10,592 nucleotides of DNA from Pseudomonadota bacterium. GTDB taxonomy: Bacteria; Desulfobacterota; Desulfovibrionia; Desulfovibrionales; Desulfovibrionaceae. The notes under the pieces were generated by a model. The model was not told the DNA's origin. It worked only from the letters and a program-made list of their open reading frames with translations, and did no database searches. Below, piece by piece: positions 1 through 7,392 of the stretch; position 1 is the first letter of the stretch; each line of letters starts with the position of its first letter. The stretch is taken from contig JAEXRD010000008.1 in assembly GCA_023438245.1 (NCBI GenBank), positions 1 to 10,592 of the forward strand. Direction: 5' to 3'. A program made the position numbers and the translations under genes.

Positions 1-1002
1 CTCCAGGCGGTCGTCGCGGCCGGAGAGCGCCAGCGCCGCCAGCGCGGCCACGCGGGCCGGGGTGATGGCGTCGGCGCACAGGCGGCGGGGCTTGTCGCAG
101 GCCCAGCAGCCGCGCGCGCAGGAGGCGCGGGAGCGCGCCACCAGGTGCCCGGGCTGGTAGGGGCCGGTCTCCCAGGGGCTGACGTTGCCCACCGAGAGGT
201 TCAGCGTGCGCAGCCCGGTCCAGGCGGCCAGGTGCATGGGCCCGGTGTCCGGGGTGATCATCAGGCCCAGGGTCTTGCCGATGGCGGCCAGCTCGGCCAC
301 GGAGAGCCTGCCCGTGAGGTTGAGCGGCCTGTGCGGGCACAGGGAGAGCACCTGCTCGGCCAGGGCGCGGTCGTCCGGCCCGCCCAGCAGCACGGGCCGC
401 AGGCCCCGGGCCAGCAGCTCGCCCGCCAGCCCGGCGTAGAACTCCGGCGTGGGGCGCTTGCCCGGCTCGCTGGCGCCCACGAACAGACCCACGGCCTTGT
501 CCAGTCCGCCCTTCTCACCGTGGGGGCCGTCCTTGGGCGGAATGTGCGGCTCGGCGAAGCGCGTGCCGCCCACCAGGGCCGGGTCGATGACGTCCAGGGC
601 GTTGAGGTCGCCCCAGTGGAAGCGGTTGTGGCGGTTGTTGTGCACCAGCCCGGCCCGGTAGAGCTGCCAGTCGCCGCGGATGCGCAGCACGCCGTCCGCC
701 CCCATGACCGGCCCCACCACCTGGTCGGCGCTGAGGCTGCCCGCCAGACGCGCGGCCTCCTCGCGGATGCTCAGGTTGACGATGAGGCCGAAGCGGGTGC
801 CGGAGAGCGCGCCGCTGGCGGCCTCGGGCCAGGTGATGTAGGCCGCCGGGGGGCTGACGGGCAGGAGCGGGGTGAAGAATTTTTCCTCGGCCACCACGCG
901 CAGCGGCGTTTTCGGATACTGCCGGGACAGCCACAGCAGCAGCGGGAAGGACAGCACCAGGTCGCCCATGCGCTGCATCTGCAGCACCAGGATGGTCTCC
1001 AC
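1..1002 (-). CDS. Glycosyltransferase family 9 (heptosyltransferase-like), partial, 3' end outside window
   Basis: This gene is open for 334 codons from a GTG start and has no stop before the window edge, so the C-terminus is missing. It reads as a GT9 / ADP-heptose:LPS heptosyltransferase-type enzyme, a family that moves sugars from nucleotide donors onto LPS core or related glycans at the cytoplasmic face of the inner membrane. The N-terminus has the family's nucleotide-fold start (LVLQMQRMGDLVLSFPLL, residues 5-22). The C-terminal half has a VGASEPGKRP segment (175-184) and the donor-site signature PDTGPMHLAA (251-260). A cysteine cluster follows at C295, C299, C302 and C309. The GTG start is chosen because GGGGGAGG (1010-1017) lies 7 nt upstream and the preceding gene's TAG ends 3 nt before it, which suggests translational coupling. 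In-frame ATGs at codons 9 and 12 would cut into the fold. The acceptor and sugar cannot be told from sequence. Confidence 0.9.
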   Translation of the reverse strand, partial: METILVLQMQRMGDLVLSFPLLLWLSRQYPKTPLRVVAEEKFFTPLLPVSPPAAYITWPEAASGALSGTRFGLIVNLSIREEAARLAGSLSADQVVGPVMGADGVLRIRGDWQLYRAGLVHNNRHNRFHWGDLNALDVIDPALVGGTRFAEPHIPPKDGPHGEKGGLDKAVGLFVGASEPGKRPTPEFYAGLAGELLARGLRPVLLGGPDDRALAEQVLSLCPHRPLNLTGRLSVAELAAIGKTLGLMITPDTGPMHLAAWTGLRTLNLSVGNVSPWETGPYQPGHLVARSRASCARGCWACDKPRRLCADAITPARVAALAALALSGRDDRLE

Positions 1003-1005
1003 GCC

Positions 1006-2238
1006 CTAGCCTCCCCCGGCCCCGAACAGGGTCTGCTCCATGGCCGCCAGCATGGCCGAGAGCCGGTGCTCGTAGGTGTGCTCGGCCAGCACGCGCCTGC
1101 GCCCGGCCCCGGCGATGGCCCGGCGCAGCTCCGGGTCGGCCAGGCAGCGCTCCAGCAGCGCGGGGATCTCCTCCGGGTCGTGGTACACCGCCACCTCGCG
1201 GCCCGGCTCGAAGAGCAGCTCCATCTGCCTGCGCTGGTCGGTGAGCAGGAAGGCCCCGGCGGCGGGCACGTCGAACACGCGCTGGTTCACCGCGCCCTTC
1301 ATCTGCTTGCTGGTGCAGTTGAAATTCACGTCGCTGAGCGGATAGAAGCCCGGCAGCTCTTCGTAGTAGTTGATCTCCGGGGTGAGGCGGTGGCCCGTGC
1401 GCCCGGCCAGCAGGTCGGCCCAGCCGGAGTCCCCGGCGATGAGCGGCGCGTAGGGCAGGATACGCAGCACGCAGCCCAGGCGGTAGATGAGCGTGGCCTG
1501 CCAGGCCACGGCGGTCTCGTAGGCGGTGCGGCGCAGCACGTTTAAGCCCGCCAGCTCGGCCGCCGCCTCGGGCCGTTTTTCCTTCAGGAAGGCCGCCACG
1601 CTGCCCGTGTCGGAATGGGCGAACTCCAGGGCGATGGGGCCGAAGGCCTGCAGCAGCGCCGGGCCAGGCCGGGCGGCCTCCAGGCGCTTGCGGGTCTTCT
1701 CCAGCATGGAGTTGGCCACGAAGCTCACGCGCGAACGCCACTGCCCGGCCTTGTCCGGCGGGGCCTCGCGCCCGGGGCGGAAGCGCTCCGGGTCCGCGCC
1801 CAGCGGCAGCCAGAGCACGTTCCGGAATCCGTGGCCGCGCACGGCCTCGATGCTGTCGGCGTCCCAGGTGAGCACCAGCGTGCTCTCCGGGTCCGGCGCG
1901 GGAAAGATGGGCAGCACGAACTCGGGGTTGTCCACGAACCAGGACACGATGGGCAGGCGCGCCTGCCGGGCCAGCTGGTAGAGCACGCCCTCGCGGTCCA
2001 CGCCCAGGTGGTTCACGGTGAGGATGGCGTCGGGCCGGAAGGAGGAGAAGGCCTCGCGCATGGTGGCCACGAAGCTCTCCGCCGTCATCTCCTTGGTGGC
2101 CAGGTCCACCAGCAGGTGCGGCACCTCCATGCGCTGGCAGGCGGCCTTGATCTCCCCCAGCAGGAAATAGGCGCTGGTGAGCAGCAGCAGCCGGGGCGGG
2201 CGTCCCCGGTGGCGCAGGGGCAAGGCGTTGTCCATCAT
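1006..2238 (-). CDS. CgeB-like glycosyltransferase (DUF3880-type N-terminus, GT1-type C-terminus)
   Basis: This is a 410-residue protein resembling the CgeB / DUF3880 group of GT-B glycosyltransferases, which decorate surface structures such as spore coat (Bacillus CgeB) or, in Gram-negatives, flagella or polysaccharides. The N-terminal half has a Rossmann-like start (RPPRLLLLTSAYF, 13-25) and the group's typical PIVSWFVDNPEFVLP stretch (96-110). The C-terminal half has NQRVFDVPAAGAFLLTD (318-334) followed by a region (about 340-400) typical of glycosyltransferase C-terminal domains. There is no signal peptide or membrane segment, so it should be cytoplasmic. The reading frame stays open to 2316, but the extra 26 residues look non-coding. 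ATG 2236-2238 (or the adjacent ATG 2233-2235) is preferred because GGAG lies just upstream and the body of the protein starts there. It is the first gene of an operon with the GT9 gene, transcribed away from the EAL gene. Donor and acceptor are unknown. Confidence 0.82.
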   Translation of the reverse strand: MMDNALPLRHRGRPPRLLLLTSAYFLLGEIKAACQRMEVPHLLVDLATKEMTAESFVATMREAFSSFRPDAILTVNHLGVDREGVLYQLARQARLPIVSWFVDNPEFVLPIFPAPDPESTLVLTWDADSIEAVRGHGFRNVLWLPLGADPERFRPGREAPPDKAGQWRSRVSFVANSMLEKTRKRLEAARPGPALLQAFGPIALEFAHSDTGSVAAFLKEKRPEAAAELAGLNVLRRTAYETAVAWQATLIYRLGCVLRILPYAPLIAGDSGWADLLAGRTGHRLTPEINYYEELPGFYPLSDVNFNCTSKQMKGAVNQRVFDVPAAGAFLLTDQRRQMELLFEPGREVAVYHDPEEIPALLERCLADPELRRAIAGAGRRRVLAEHTYEHRLSAMLAAMEQTLFGAGGG

Positions 2239-2331
2239 GCTCCGGAGCCTAGCCCGGTCCGCCGCGGCTGTAAAGGCGGTCCGGAGGCATGGACAGGCCC
2301 GATGCGACGCGGGCAAATGCTCCGCACTTCC

Positions 2332-2351
2332 AATATGAGTATACGTATATT
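2332..2351. promoter_or_regulatory. AT-rich imperfect palindrome between divergent genes; candidate operator/promoter
   Basis: This 20-bp imperfect inverted repeat (AATAT / ATATT arms, 8 of 10 positions paired, centre GTATAC-like) is the only strongly AT-rich patch in the 213-bp gap between the divergent CgeB-like and EAL genes. It contains TATACT on the minus strand (2338-2343) and TATATT on the plus strand (2346-2351), both close to a sigma70 -10 box. I find no good -35 partner at 16-18 bp for either, so a regulator or alternative sigma factor may be needed. Leaders would be roughly 90 nt in each direction. The rest of 2239-2451 shows no gene. Confidence 0.35.
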
Positions 2352-2437
2352 CCTTGCCGGTGCTCCCAAACGCGGCAAAATCGCATAGACAAGACCATCA
2401 TCCGACCGCGAAGCCCAGCAGTTCGCTCAATACCACC

Positions 2438-2443
2438 GGGAGG
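2438..2443 (+). promoter_or_regulatory. Ribosome binding site for the EAL gene
   Basis: GGGAGG sits 8 nt before GTG 2452. It decides the start: the frame is open upstream to a TAG at 2386-2388 but contains no ATG, GTG or TTG before 2452. Confidence 0.75.
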
Positions 2444-2451
2444 CCCCGCCC

Positions 2452-4140
2452 GTGCTGCACCAGCTCATCGCCGACACCTGCCACCACTGGGAACTGCTGG
2501 AAGACCTGACCGGCCTGGTGGAGTTCAGCTCCCCTTCCGGCCTGGGGGTGACGGGGTTTGGGCAGGAGCACTTCCAGGGCCGGGTCAGCGCGCTGTCGCG
2601 CATCGCCCACAGCACCCACAAGGTTCCGCTGGAGCACTTCCTGGCCGAGATGCGCGGGGGGCCTGCGCATACGCAGCGGAGCCTGGAGCTGCGCATCCTG
2701 CGCCAGGACGGCGCCACCCGCTGGGTGGTGTGCCACGCCCGCCGCGTGGTGGACGAGACCGGCGGCCAGCACCTGCGCATGAGCGTGCGCGACATCACCC
2801 GCCGCAAGGCCCTGGACCTGGAGCTGGCCTCCTCGCGCCTGAAGGACTCCGTGACCGGGCTGAACAACCGCGCCTGGTGCATGGAGCAGCTGAACCGCCA
2901 GACCGAGCGCGCGGCCAGCGGCGCGGGCAGCTTCGCCGTGGTCATGGTGGACATCGACCGGCTGAAGAAGGTCAACGACACCCTGGGCCCCTCCTACGGC
3001 GACGAGATCATCCGCATGGCCGCCGACCGCATCTCCTCCACCGTGGCCCCGCCGGACTCGGTGGCGCGCATCTCCGGAGACGGCTTCGCCCTCATCATGC
3101 AGGACCGCTCCCCGCGCGACGTCATCAAGCACGTCAAGCGCATCCAGGCGGTGATGAGCGACCCCTTCGACCTGCGCGGCCACGAGGTGACCATCACGGC
3201 CAGCGCGGGCATCGTTGTGGGCAAGGGCGCCAGCGCACGGCCGGAAGACATCCTGCGCAACTGCAACATCGCGCTCAGGCGCGCCAAGAACAACCGCCAC
3301 CACCGCTACAAGGTCTTCCACTCGCGCATGTTCGAGGAAAGCTCCCGGCTCATGGAGATCGAGATCGACCTGGCCTCGGGCCTCAAGAACCGCGAGTTCT
3401 TCCTGGTCTACCAGCCCATCGTGTGCCTGGAGACCAAGCGGCTGACCAGCCTGGAGGCGCTGCTGCGCTGGAAGCACCCGCGCCACGGGCTGATGCGCCC
3501 GGACGAGTTCCTGCCCGTGGCCGAGGCCACGGACTTCATCGTGCCCCTGGGCGAATGGGTGCTGGAGCAGGCCTGCGACGACATGGTGCTCATCATGGAG
3601 GAACACCCGGAGCTGGCCGACCTGACCATGAGCGTGAACATCTCCGCCCGGCAGCTGGCCCAGCACGACATCACCGACGTGGTGGCCAAGGTGCTGCGCA
3701 GAACGGGCATGGACCCCACGCGGCTCAAGCTTGAACTCACCGAGACCGTGGCCATGGAGAACCCGGCCCTCACCGCCCAGCGGCTGCACGCCATCCGCGC
3801 CCTGGGCGTGCGGATCAGCATCGACGACTTCGGCACGGGCTACAGCTCGCTGTCCAGCCTGCAGAACTTCCCCATCGACACCATCAAGGTGGACAAGAGC
3901 TTCGTGGGCCGCATGGACTCCAGCGCCGAGCAGCGCAAGATCGTGCGCTCGGTGATCTCGCTGGCCCACAGCCTGGACCTGGACGTGGTGGCCGAGGGCA
4001 TCGAGCTGCGTGAGCAGTGGAGCATGCTCAAGGTGCTGGACTGCCAGAGCGGCCAGGGCTTCCTGTTCTCGCACCCGCTGGACGCGCCCTCGCTGCGCAA
4101 GCTGCTGGCCGACCGCACGGGCAAGGCCACCAGGGTCTAG
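2452..4140 (+). CDS. PAS-GGDEF(degenerate)-EAL protein, probable c-di-GMP phosphodiesterase
   Basis: This 562-residue soluble protein has no membrane segments. It has a PAS domain with a PAC-like end (about 10-120; RILRQDG...RDITRRKAL), a GGDEF-type domain (about 128-290) and an EAL domain (about 296-555). The cyclase signature is SGDGF (208-212) instead of GG(D/E)EF, and the usual RxxD inhibitory site reads APPD (199-202), so cyclase activity and product inhibition should both be lost. The EAL domain looks catalytic: EALLRW (335-340), NIS (396-398), ELTET (428-432), DDFGTG (458-463), K482 in VDKSF, AEGIE (514-518) and Q535 in GQGF are all present. It should therefore hydrolyse c-di-GMP to pGpG in the cytoplasm. 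The degenerate GGDEF domain may bind GTP and tune the EAL domain, as in Caulobacter PdeA. It is monocistronic and converges on the diguanylate cyclase gene, with 35 bp between the two stops. Confidence 0.93.
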   Translation: MLHQLIADTCHHWELLEDLTGLVEFSSPSGLGVTGFGQEHFQGRVSALSRIAHSTHKVPLEHFLAEMRGGPAHTQRSLELRILRQDGATRWVVCHARRVVDETGGQHLRMSVRDITRRKALDLELASSRLKDSVTGLNNRAWCMEQLNRQTERAASGAGSFAVVMVDIDRLKKVNDTLGPSYGDEIIRMAADRISSTVAPPDSVARISGDGFALIMQDRSPRDVIKHVKRIQAVMSDPFDLRGHEVTITASAGIVVGKGASARPEDILRNCNIALRRAKNNRHHRYKVFHSRMFEESSRLMEIEIDLASGLKNREFFLVYQPIVCLETKRLTSLEALLRWKHPRHGLMRPDEFLPVAEATDFIVPLGEWVLEQACDDMVLIMEEHPELADLTMSVNISARQLAQHDITDVVAKVLRRTGMDPTRLKLELTETVAMENPALTAQRLHAIRALGVRISIDDFGTGYSSLSSLQNFPIDTIKVDKSFVGRMDSSAEQRKIVRSVISLAHSLDLDVVAEGIELREQWSMLKVLDCQSGQGFLFSHPLDAPSLRKLLADRTGKATRV

Positions 4141-4175
4141 CCCCCTCCCCGCCCGTCCCGGCCCTCCGGAAACGC

Positions 4176-6170
4176 CTAGTCCTGGGGGTAGCCCTCGGCG
4201 ATGCGCAGGCCGTTGCCGCCCGCGCGCTTGGCCTCGTACATGGCCTGGTCCGCGCGCGTCAGCAGCGAGTCCTGGTCCGCGCCGTTCTCCGGGTAGCAGG
4301 CCAGGCCCACGGAGGCGCCCAGGAACATGGTGCCCCCGGCCACCTCGGGGTCGAACAGGCTCTCCACGATCTTGCGCGCCACGGACAGGGCGTCGCCGCC
4401 GCGCAGCAGGTCCGCCAGGATGACCACGAACTCGTCGCCGCCGAAGCGGGCCACGGTGTCGGAGTCGCGCACGCAGGAGCGCAGGCGCAGGGCCGCCTCC
4501 ACCAGCACGCGGTCGCCGTGGGCGTGGCCGTGGGCGTCGTTCAGCCCCTTGAAGTGGTCCAGGTCCACGTACACCAGCACCACATGCATGCCCACGCGCC
4601 TGGCCCGGCGCAGGGCCTGGTCCAGCCGGTCGGCGAAGAGCTGGCGGTTGGGCAGCCCGGTGAGCGTGTCGTGCAGGGCCATGTGGCGCACGCGCTCCTC
4701 GCTGGCCTTCAGCTGGGTCACGTCCTGGGCGTTCAGCACCACCATGCCGCCGTCCATGTGCGAAATCTTGAGCCGGCACCAGCGCCTGCCGCCGTCCTTG
4801 TGCATGAAGCTGAACACGCGCTCCGGCGAGTTGGGCCGGGCCATGTCCGAGAGCAGGCTGGCCACCAGCCCGGCGCGCTCCTCGCGGTCGGGCATGATGC
4901 GCTCGGCCAGGGCGGAGAGCGAGGGCGCGTCCTCCACCGAGTAGCCGAACAGCCGCTCCATGCCGGGATTCATGTAGGCCACGCGCCCGTCCATTCCGGC
5001 CACGGCGATGCCGTCGAAGGAGGTGGTCAGGATGGCCTCGCGCTCCCGGCCCTCGCGCTCCAGCCGCTCGTACAGCGTGGAGAGCTCGCCGGTCATGGAG
5101 TTGAAGGCCCGGGCCAGGTTGCCCAGCTCGTCGCCGGCGGTCGCGGGGGCGCGCGCGCTCAGGTCGCCGTCGGCCACGGCCATGGCCGCGCGGGTCACCT
5201 CCAGCACGGGCCGGGCCACCCGGCGGGAAACCAGCATGGCCCCCGCGCCCAGGCACGTGCCCGCCAGCCCGCCCACCAGCACGATGACCAGGGCCAGCCT
5301 GCCCGCCGGGGCGAAGGCCTCGTCCTGGCTCATCTCGGCGATGAGCGCCATCTGGTAGTTTGGCAGCCAGCGGTACACCCCCAGCACGGGCGCGCCCGCG
5401 GAGTTCAGGTACTGCCCCTGGCCGGAAATCCCGGCCAGCGCCTGCCGCACGCCCTCGGTCTCGGTCTGCCTGCGCCCGGCCCCCTGCAACAGCCGCTCGC
5501 TCACCACCAGGGTGCGCGTGGTGTCCACCAGGAAGGTCTCGCCGGTCTGGCCCAGCCCCGCGCGGGAGCGCACGATCTGGTCGATGGGCTCCAGCCCCAG
5601 GTGCATGGCCAGCACGGCCAAAAGCCTGCCCTGGGGGTCCAGCACGGGCATGCTGAGCGTGAGTATGGGCCGGAGCGATTCCGGCGAGGGGTAGAGGCTC
5701 TGCACCGCCGGGCCCAGGCGGCCCTGGACGTAGTAGCTGTAGATGGCCCGGTACTCGCCCACGTGGCCCTCGTCGGTGGAGGCCAGCACGCGCCCGCCCT
5801 CGGGCGAGAGCAGCAGCACCTCCTGCACGTCGGGCTGGGTGGTGGCGAAGTTGCGCAGCAGGTGGCCCATTTCGGTCATTGCCGAAGCCAAGGCGGCCTG
5901 CCCCGAGCGCGCGCCCACTCCGGAGAGCCCGCCCGCGCCCTGGGCGCTCAAAAACCGCAGATCGCGCAGGCGCTCCTCCAGCCACAGGGCGATGTCCGTC
6001 TCCTTCTGGCGGCTGGTGGTCTCCAGGCGGGCCAGCACGGCGTCGCGCAGCAGGGCGCGCCCGGCCAGGTAGGAGGCCGCGCCCACGCAGGCCGTGCCCA
6101 GGACCGAGAACGCCAGATAGGTGATCACCAGCCGGGCCACGAGGCTTTTGCGCAGGAGGGCCGGAATCAT
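4176..6170 (-). CDS. Membrane diguanylate cyclase, dCache-HAMP-PAS-GGDEF
   Basis: This 664-residue inner-membrane sensor makes c-di-GMP from two GTP. In order it has a first membrane helix (about 12-35), a periplasmic double-Cache sensor (about 36-288, with the typical ILTLSMPVLDPQGRLLAVLAM at 169-189 and GQTGETFLVD at 207-216), a second helix (about 291-313), HAMP (about 314-368), PAS (about 376-490) and GGDEF (about 495-658). The active site is intact: DTLTGLPNR (501-509), D536 and N544/D545 in VDLDHFKGLND, and FGGDEF (576-581). RDSD (568-571) five residues before the signature is a complete product-inhibition I-site. I do not see the R-x-W-[FY] pattern of amino-acid-binding dCache domains, so its ligand is unknown. 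It starts at ATG 6168-6170 after a G-rich run, 11 nt behind the second binding lipoprotein, so it is the last gene of that operon and is probably functionally tied to it. Confidence 0.95.
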   Translation of the reverse strand: MIPALLRKSLVARLVITYLAFSVLGTACVGAASYLAGRALLRDAVLARLETTSRQKETDIALWLEERLRDLRFLSAQGAGGLSGVGARSGQAALASAMTEMGHLLRNFATTQPDVQEVLLLSPEGGRVLASTDEGHVGEYRAIYSYYVQGRLGPAVQSLYPSPESLRPILTLSMPVLDPQGRLLAVLAMHLGLEPIDQIVRSRAGLGQTGETFLVDTTRTLVVSERLLQGAGRRQTETEGVRQALAGISGQGQYLNSAGAPVLGVYRWLPNYQMALIAEMSQDEAFAPAGRLALVIVLVGGLAGTCLGAGAMLVSRRVARPVLEVTRAAMAVADGDLSARAPATAGDELGNLARAFNSMTGELSTLYERLEREGREREAILTTSFDGIAVAGMDGRVAYMNPGMERLFGYSVEDAPSLSALAERIMPDREERAGLVASLLSDMARPNSPERVFSFMHKDGGRRWCRLKISHMDGGMVVLNAQDVTQLKASEERVRHMALHDTLTGLPNRQLFADRLDQALRRARRVGMHVVLVYVDLDHFKGLNDAHGHAHGDRVLVEAALRLRSCVRDSDTVARFGGDEFVVILADLLRGGDALSVARKIVESLFDPEVAGGTMFLGASVGLACYPENGADQDSLLTRADQAMYEAKRAGGNGLRIAEGYPQD

Positions 6171-6181
6171 CCCCGCCCCCC

Positions 6182-7381
6182 CTACTGGACCTGTCCGGAG
6201 CCGACGACCTTGACCAGGGCGGTGCTGCCCTGGGTCACCCGGAGCACGTGGACGCTGCGGTCGGGGTCGCCTTCGGGGTCGAAGGAAATGCGGCCGGTGA
6301 GGCCCTCGAAGTTCCTGGTACCGGCCAGCGCATCGCGCAGGTCCGCCGGGGAGAGCGAACGCGCCCGGGACGCGGCGGACAGCAAAAGCCCCATGCTGTC
6401 CAGGGTCAGCACGCTGTTCTTGTCCATGGGCTCGCCCAGCACGGCGGCGTAGCTCTCCAGCTCGCTCCTGGCTTTTTCCGAAAGGCCGCCGGGAAAGAAG
6501 TCCGCCGCGAACAGCGCCCCCTGCGCCTCCGGCAGGGCCTGCAGCGAGCGGTCCTCGTCCCAGGAATCCACGCCCAGGAACACCCCGGCGAAGCCCACGG
6601 CGCGGGCCTGGATCATCTGGGTCTTGAGGGCCTGGGAAAAGTTGGGCAGGAACAGGAACTTCGCGCCCGAGGCCTTGAGCTTGGCCATGGTGGCGGCGAA
6701 GTCCCGGGTCTCCGGCGGGTAGCCCTCGAACAGGGCCACGCGCCCGCCCAGGCTGGCGTACAGGGTGCGGAAGGTCTCTGCCAGGTCGCGGCTGTAGGCG
6801 TCGCCCGCGTCGAAGAGCACCGCGCCCACGCCCAGGCCCATATCCTTCAGCGCGCAGCTGGCCATGACCTGGGCCTGGTCGGTGTCCACCAGGCAGGCGC
6901 GGAACACGAAGGCCCGGCCCCGCGTCACCGCCGGGTTGCTGGCCGTGGGGGTGATCATGGCCACCTGGGCGGCCTCCGCCGCGGCGCCCGCGGGCACGGC
7001 CTCGCGGCTGTAGTACGGCCCCACGATGGCCGCCACGCGCTCCACCTGGATGAGCCGGTTCACCGCGTTCATCATGCGCTCGATCTGGTTGCCGGTGTCC
7101 TCCACCAGCAGGCGCACCCTGACCCGACCGGCAGGCGTTTCCACGCCCCCGGCGGCGTTCACCCGGGCGAGCATCTGCTCCAGCGCGCGGTGGGCGATGA
7201 AGCGGTCCGGCGTGTTGGAAAGGGGGATGAGCAGCCCGATGCGCAACTCGCGCTCCTCCTGCCTGGGCTGGCAGGAGAGCAGCGCCAGCGACAGCAGCGC
7301 CAGGGCCGCGATCAACAGCATCCGGGGCAGCGCCGGGGCCAGCGCGCGCCCGGGGAAATCCTTCGGTTTCAGGCTTCGCAT
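6182..7381 (-). CDS. ABC-type branched-chain amino acid-like substrate-binding lipoprotein (second of a pair)
   Basis: This 399-residue periplasmic ligand-binding protein is of the LivK / Peripla_BP_6 type. It has a lipoprotein signal peptide (basic start, hydrophobic 21-36) ending in the lipobox LLSC with C37 as the lipidation site. The mature protein opens with ELRIGLLIPLS (45-55), the usual first strand. IVGPYYSREAVPAG (119-132) and MITPTASNP (142-150) form the typical ligand-cleft region, VGAVLFDAGDAYSRDLAETF (185-204) starts the second lobe, and GLTGRISFDPEGD (360-372) is the family's C-terminal signature. ATG 7379-7381 is chosen because it follows AGGAGGAGG-type sequence and gives a clean signal peptide. 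The same frame stays open far upstream only as an artefact of GC-rich codons. It lies 11 nt after lipoprotein 1 and 11 nt before the diguanylate cyclase. No permease or ATPase genes adjoin it, so a sensing role is at least as likely as uptake. The ligand is unknown. Confidence 0.9.
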   Translation of the reverse strand: MRSLKPKDFPGRALAPALPRMLLIAALALLSLALLSCQPRQEERELRIGLLIPLSNTPDRFIAHRALEQMLARVNAAGGVETPAGRVRVRLLVEDTGNQIERMMNAVNRLIQVERVAAIVGPYYSREAVPAGAAAEAAQVAMITPTASNPAVTRGRAFVFRACLVDTDQAQVMASCALKDMGLGVGAVLFDAGDAYSRDLAETFRTLYASLGGRVALFEGYPPETRDFAATMAKLKASGAKFLFLPNFSQALKTQMIQARAVGFAGVFLGVDSWDEDRSLQALPEAQGALFAADFFPGGLSEKARSELESYAAVLGEPMDKNSVLTLDSMGLLLSAASRARSLSPADLRDALAGTRNFEGLTGRISFDPEGDPDRSVHVLRVTQGSTALVKVVGSGQVQ

Positions 7382-7392
7382 GCCCCTCCTCC

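Noticed and set aside
145..1545. 466-codon plus-strand open frame over the glycosyltransferases
   Set aside because: It is antisense to two well-supported genes and its composition is that of a shadow frame.
515..1741. 408-codon minus-strand open frame across the junction of the two glycosyltransferases
   Set aside because: It is out of frame with both real genes, has no motifs, and is of biased composition.
4141..4175. Bidirectional terminator between the convergent EAL and cyclase genes
   Set aside because: The 35 bp are C-rich, with no stable stem followed by a T-tract on either strand.
2398..5985. 1195-codon minus-strand open frame spanning the EAL and cyclase genes
   Set aside because: It is a low-complexity Gly/Ala/Arg/His-rich shadow. 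It runs antisense to the clearly real EAL gene and out of frame with the real cyclase gene, and both of those carry full domain signatures.
4017..6452. 811-codon plus-strand open frame antisense to the cyclase
   Set aside because: It is rich in Gly/Ala/His/Gln with no recognisable motif, as expected opposite a GC-rich gene.
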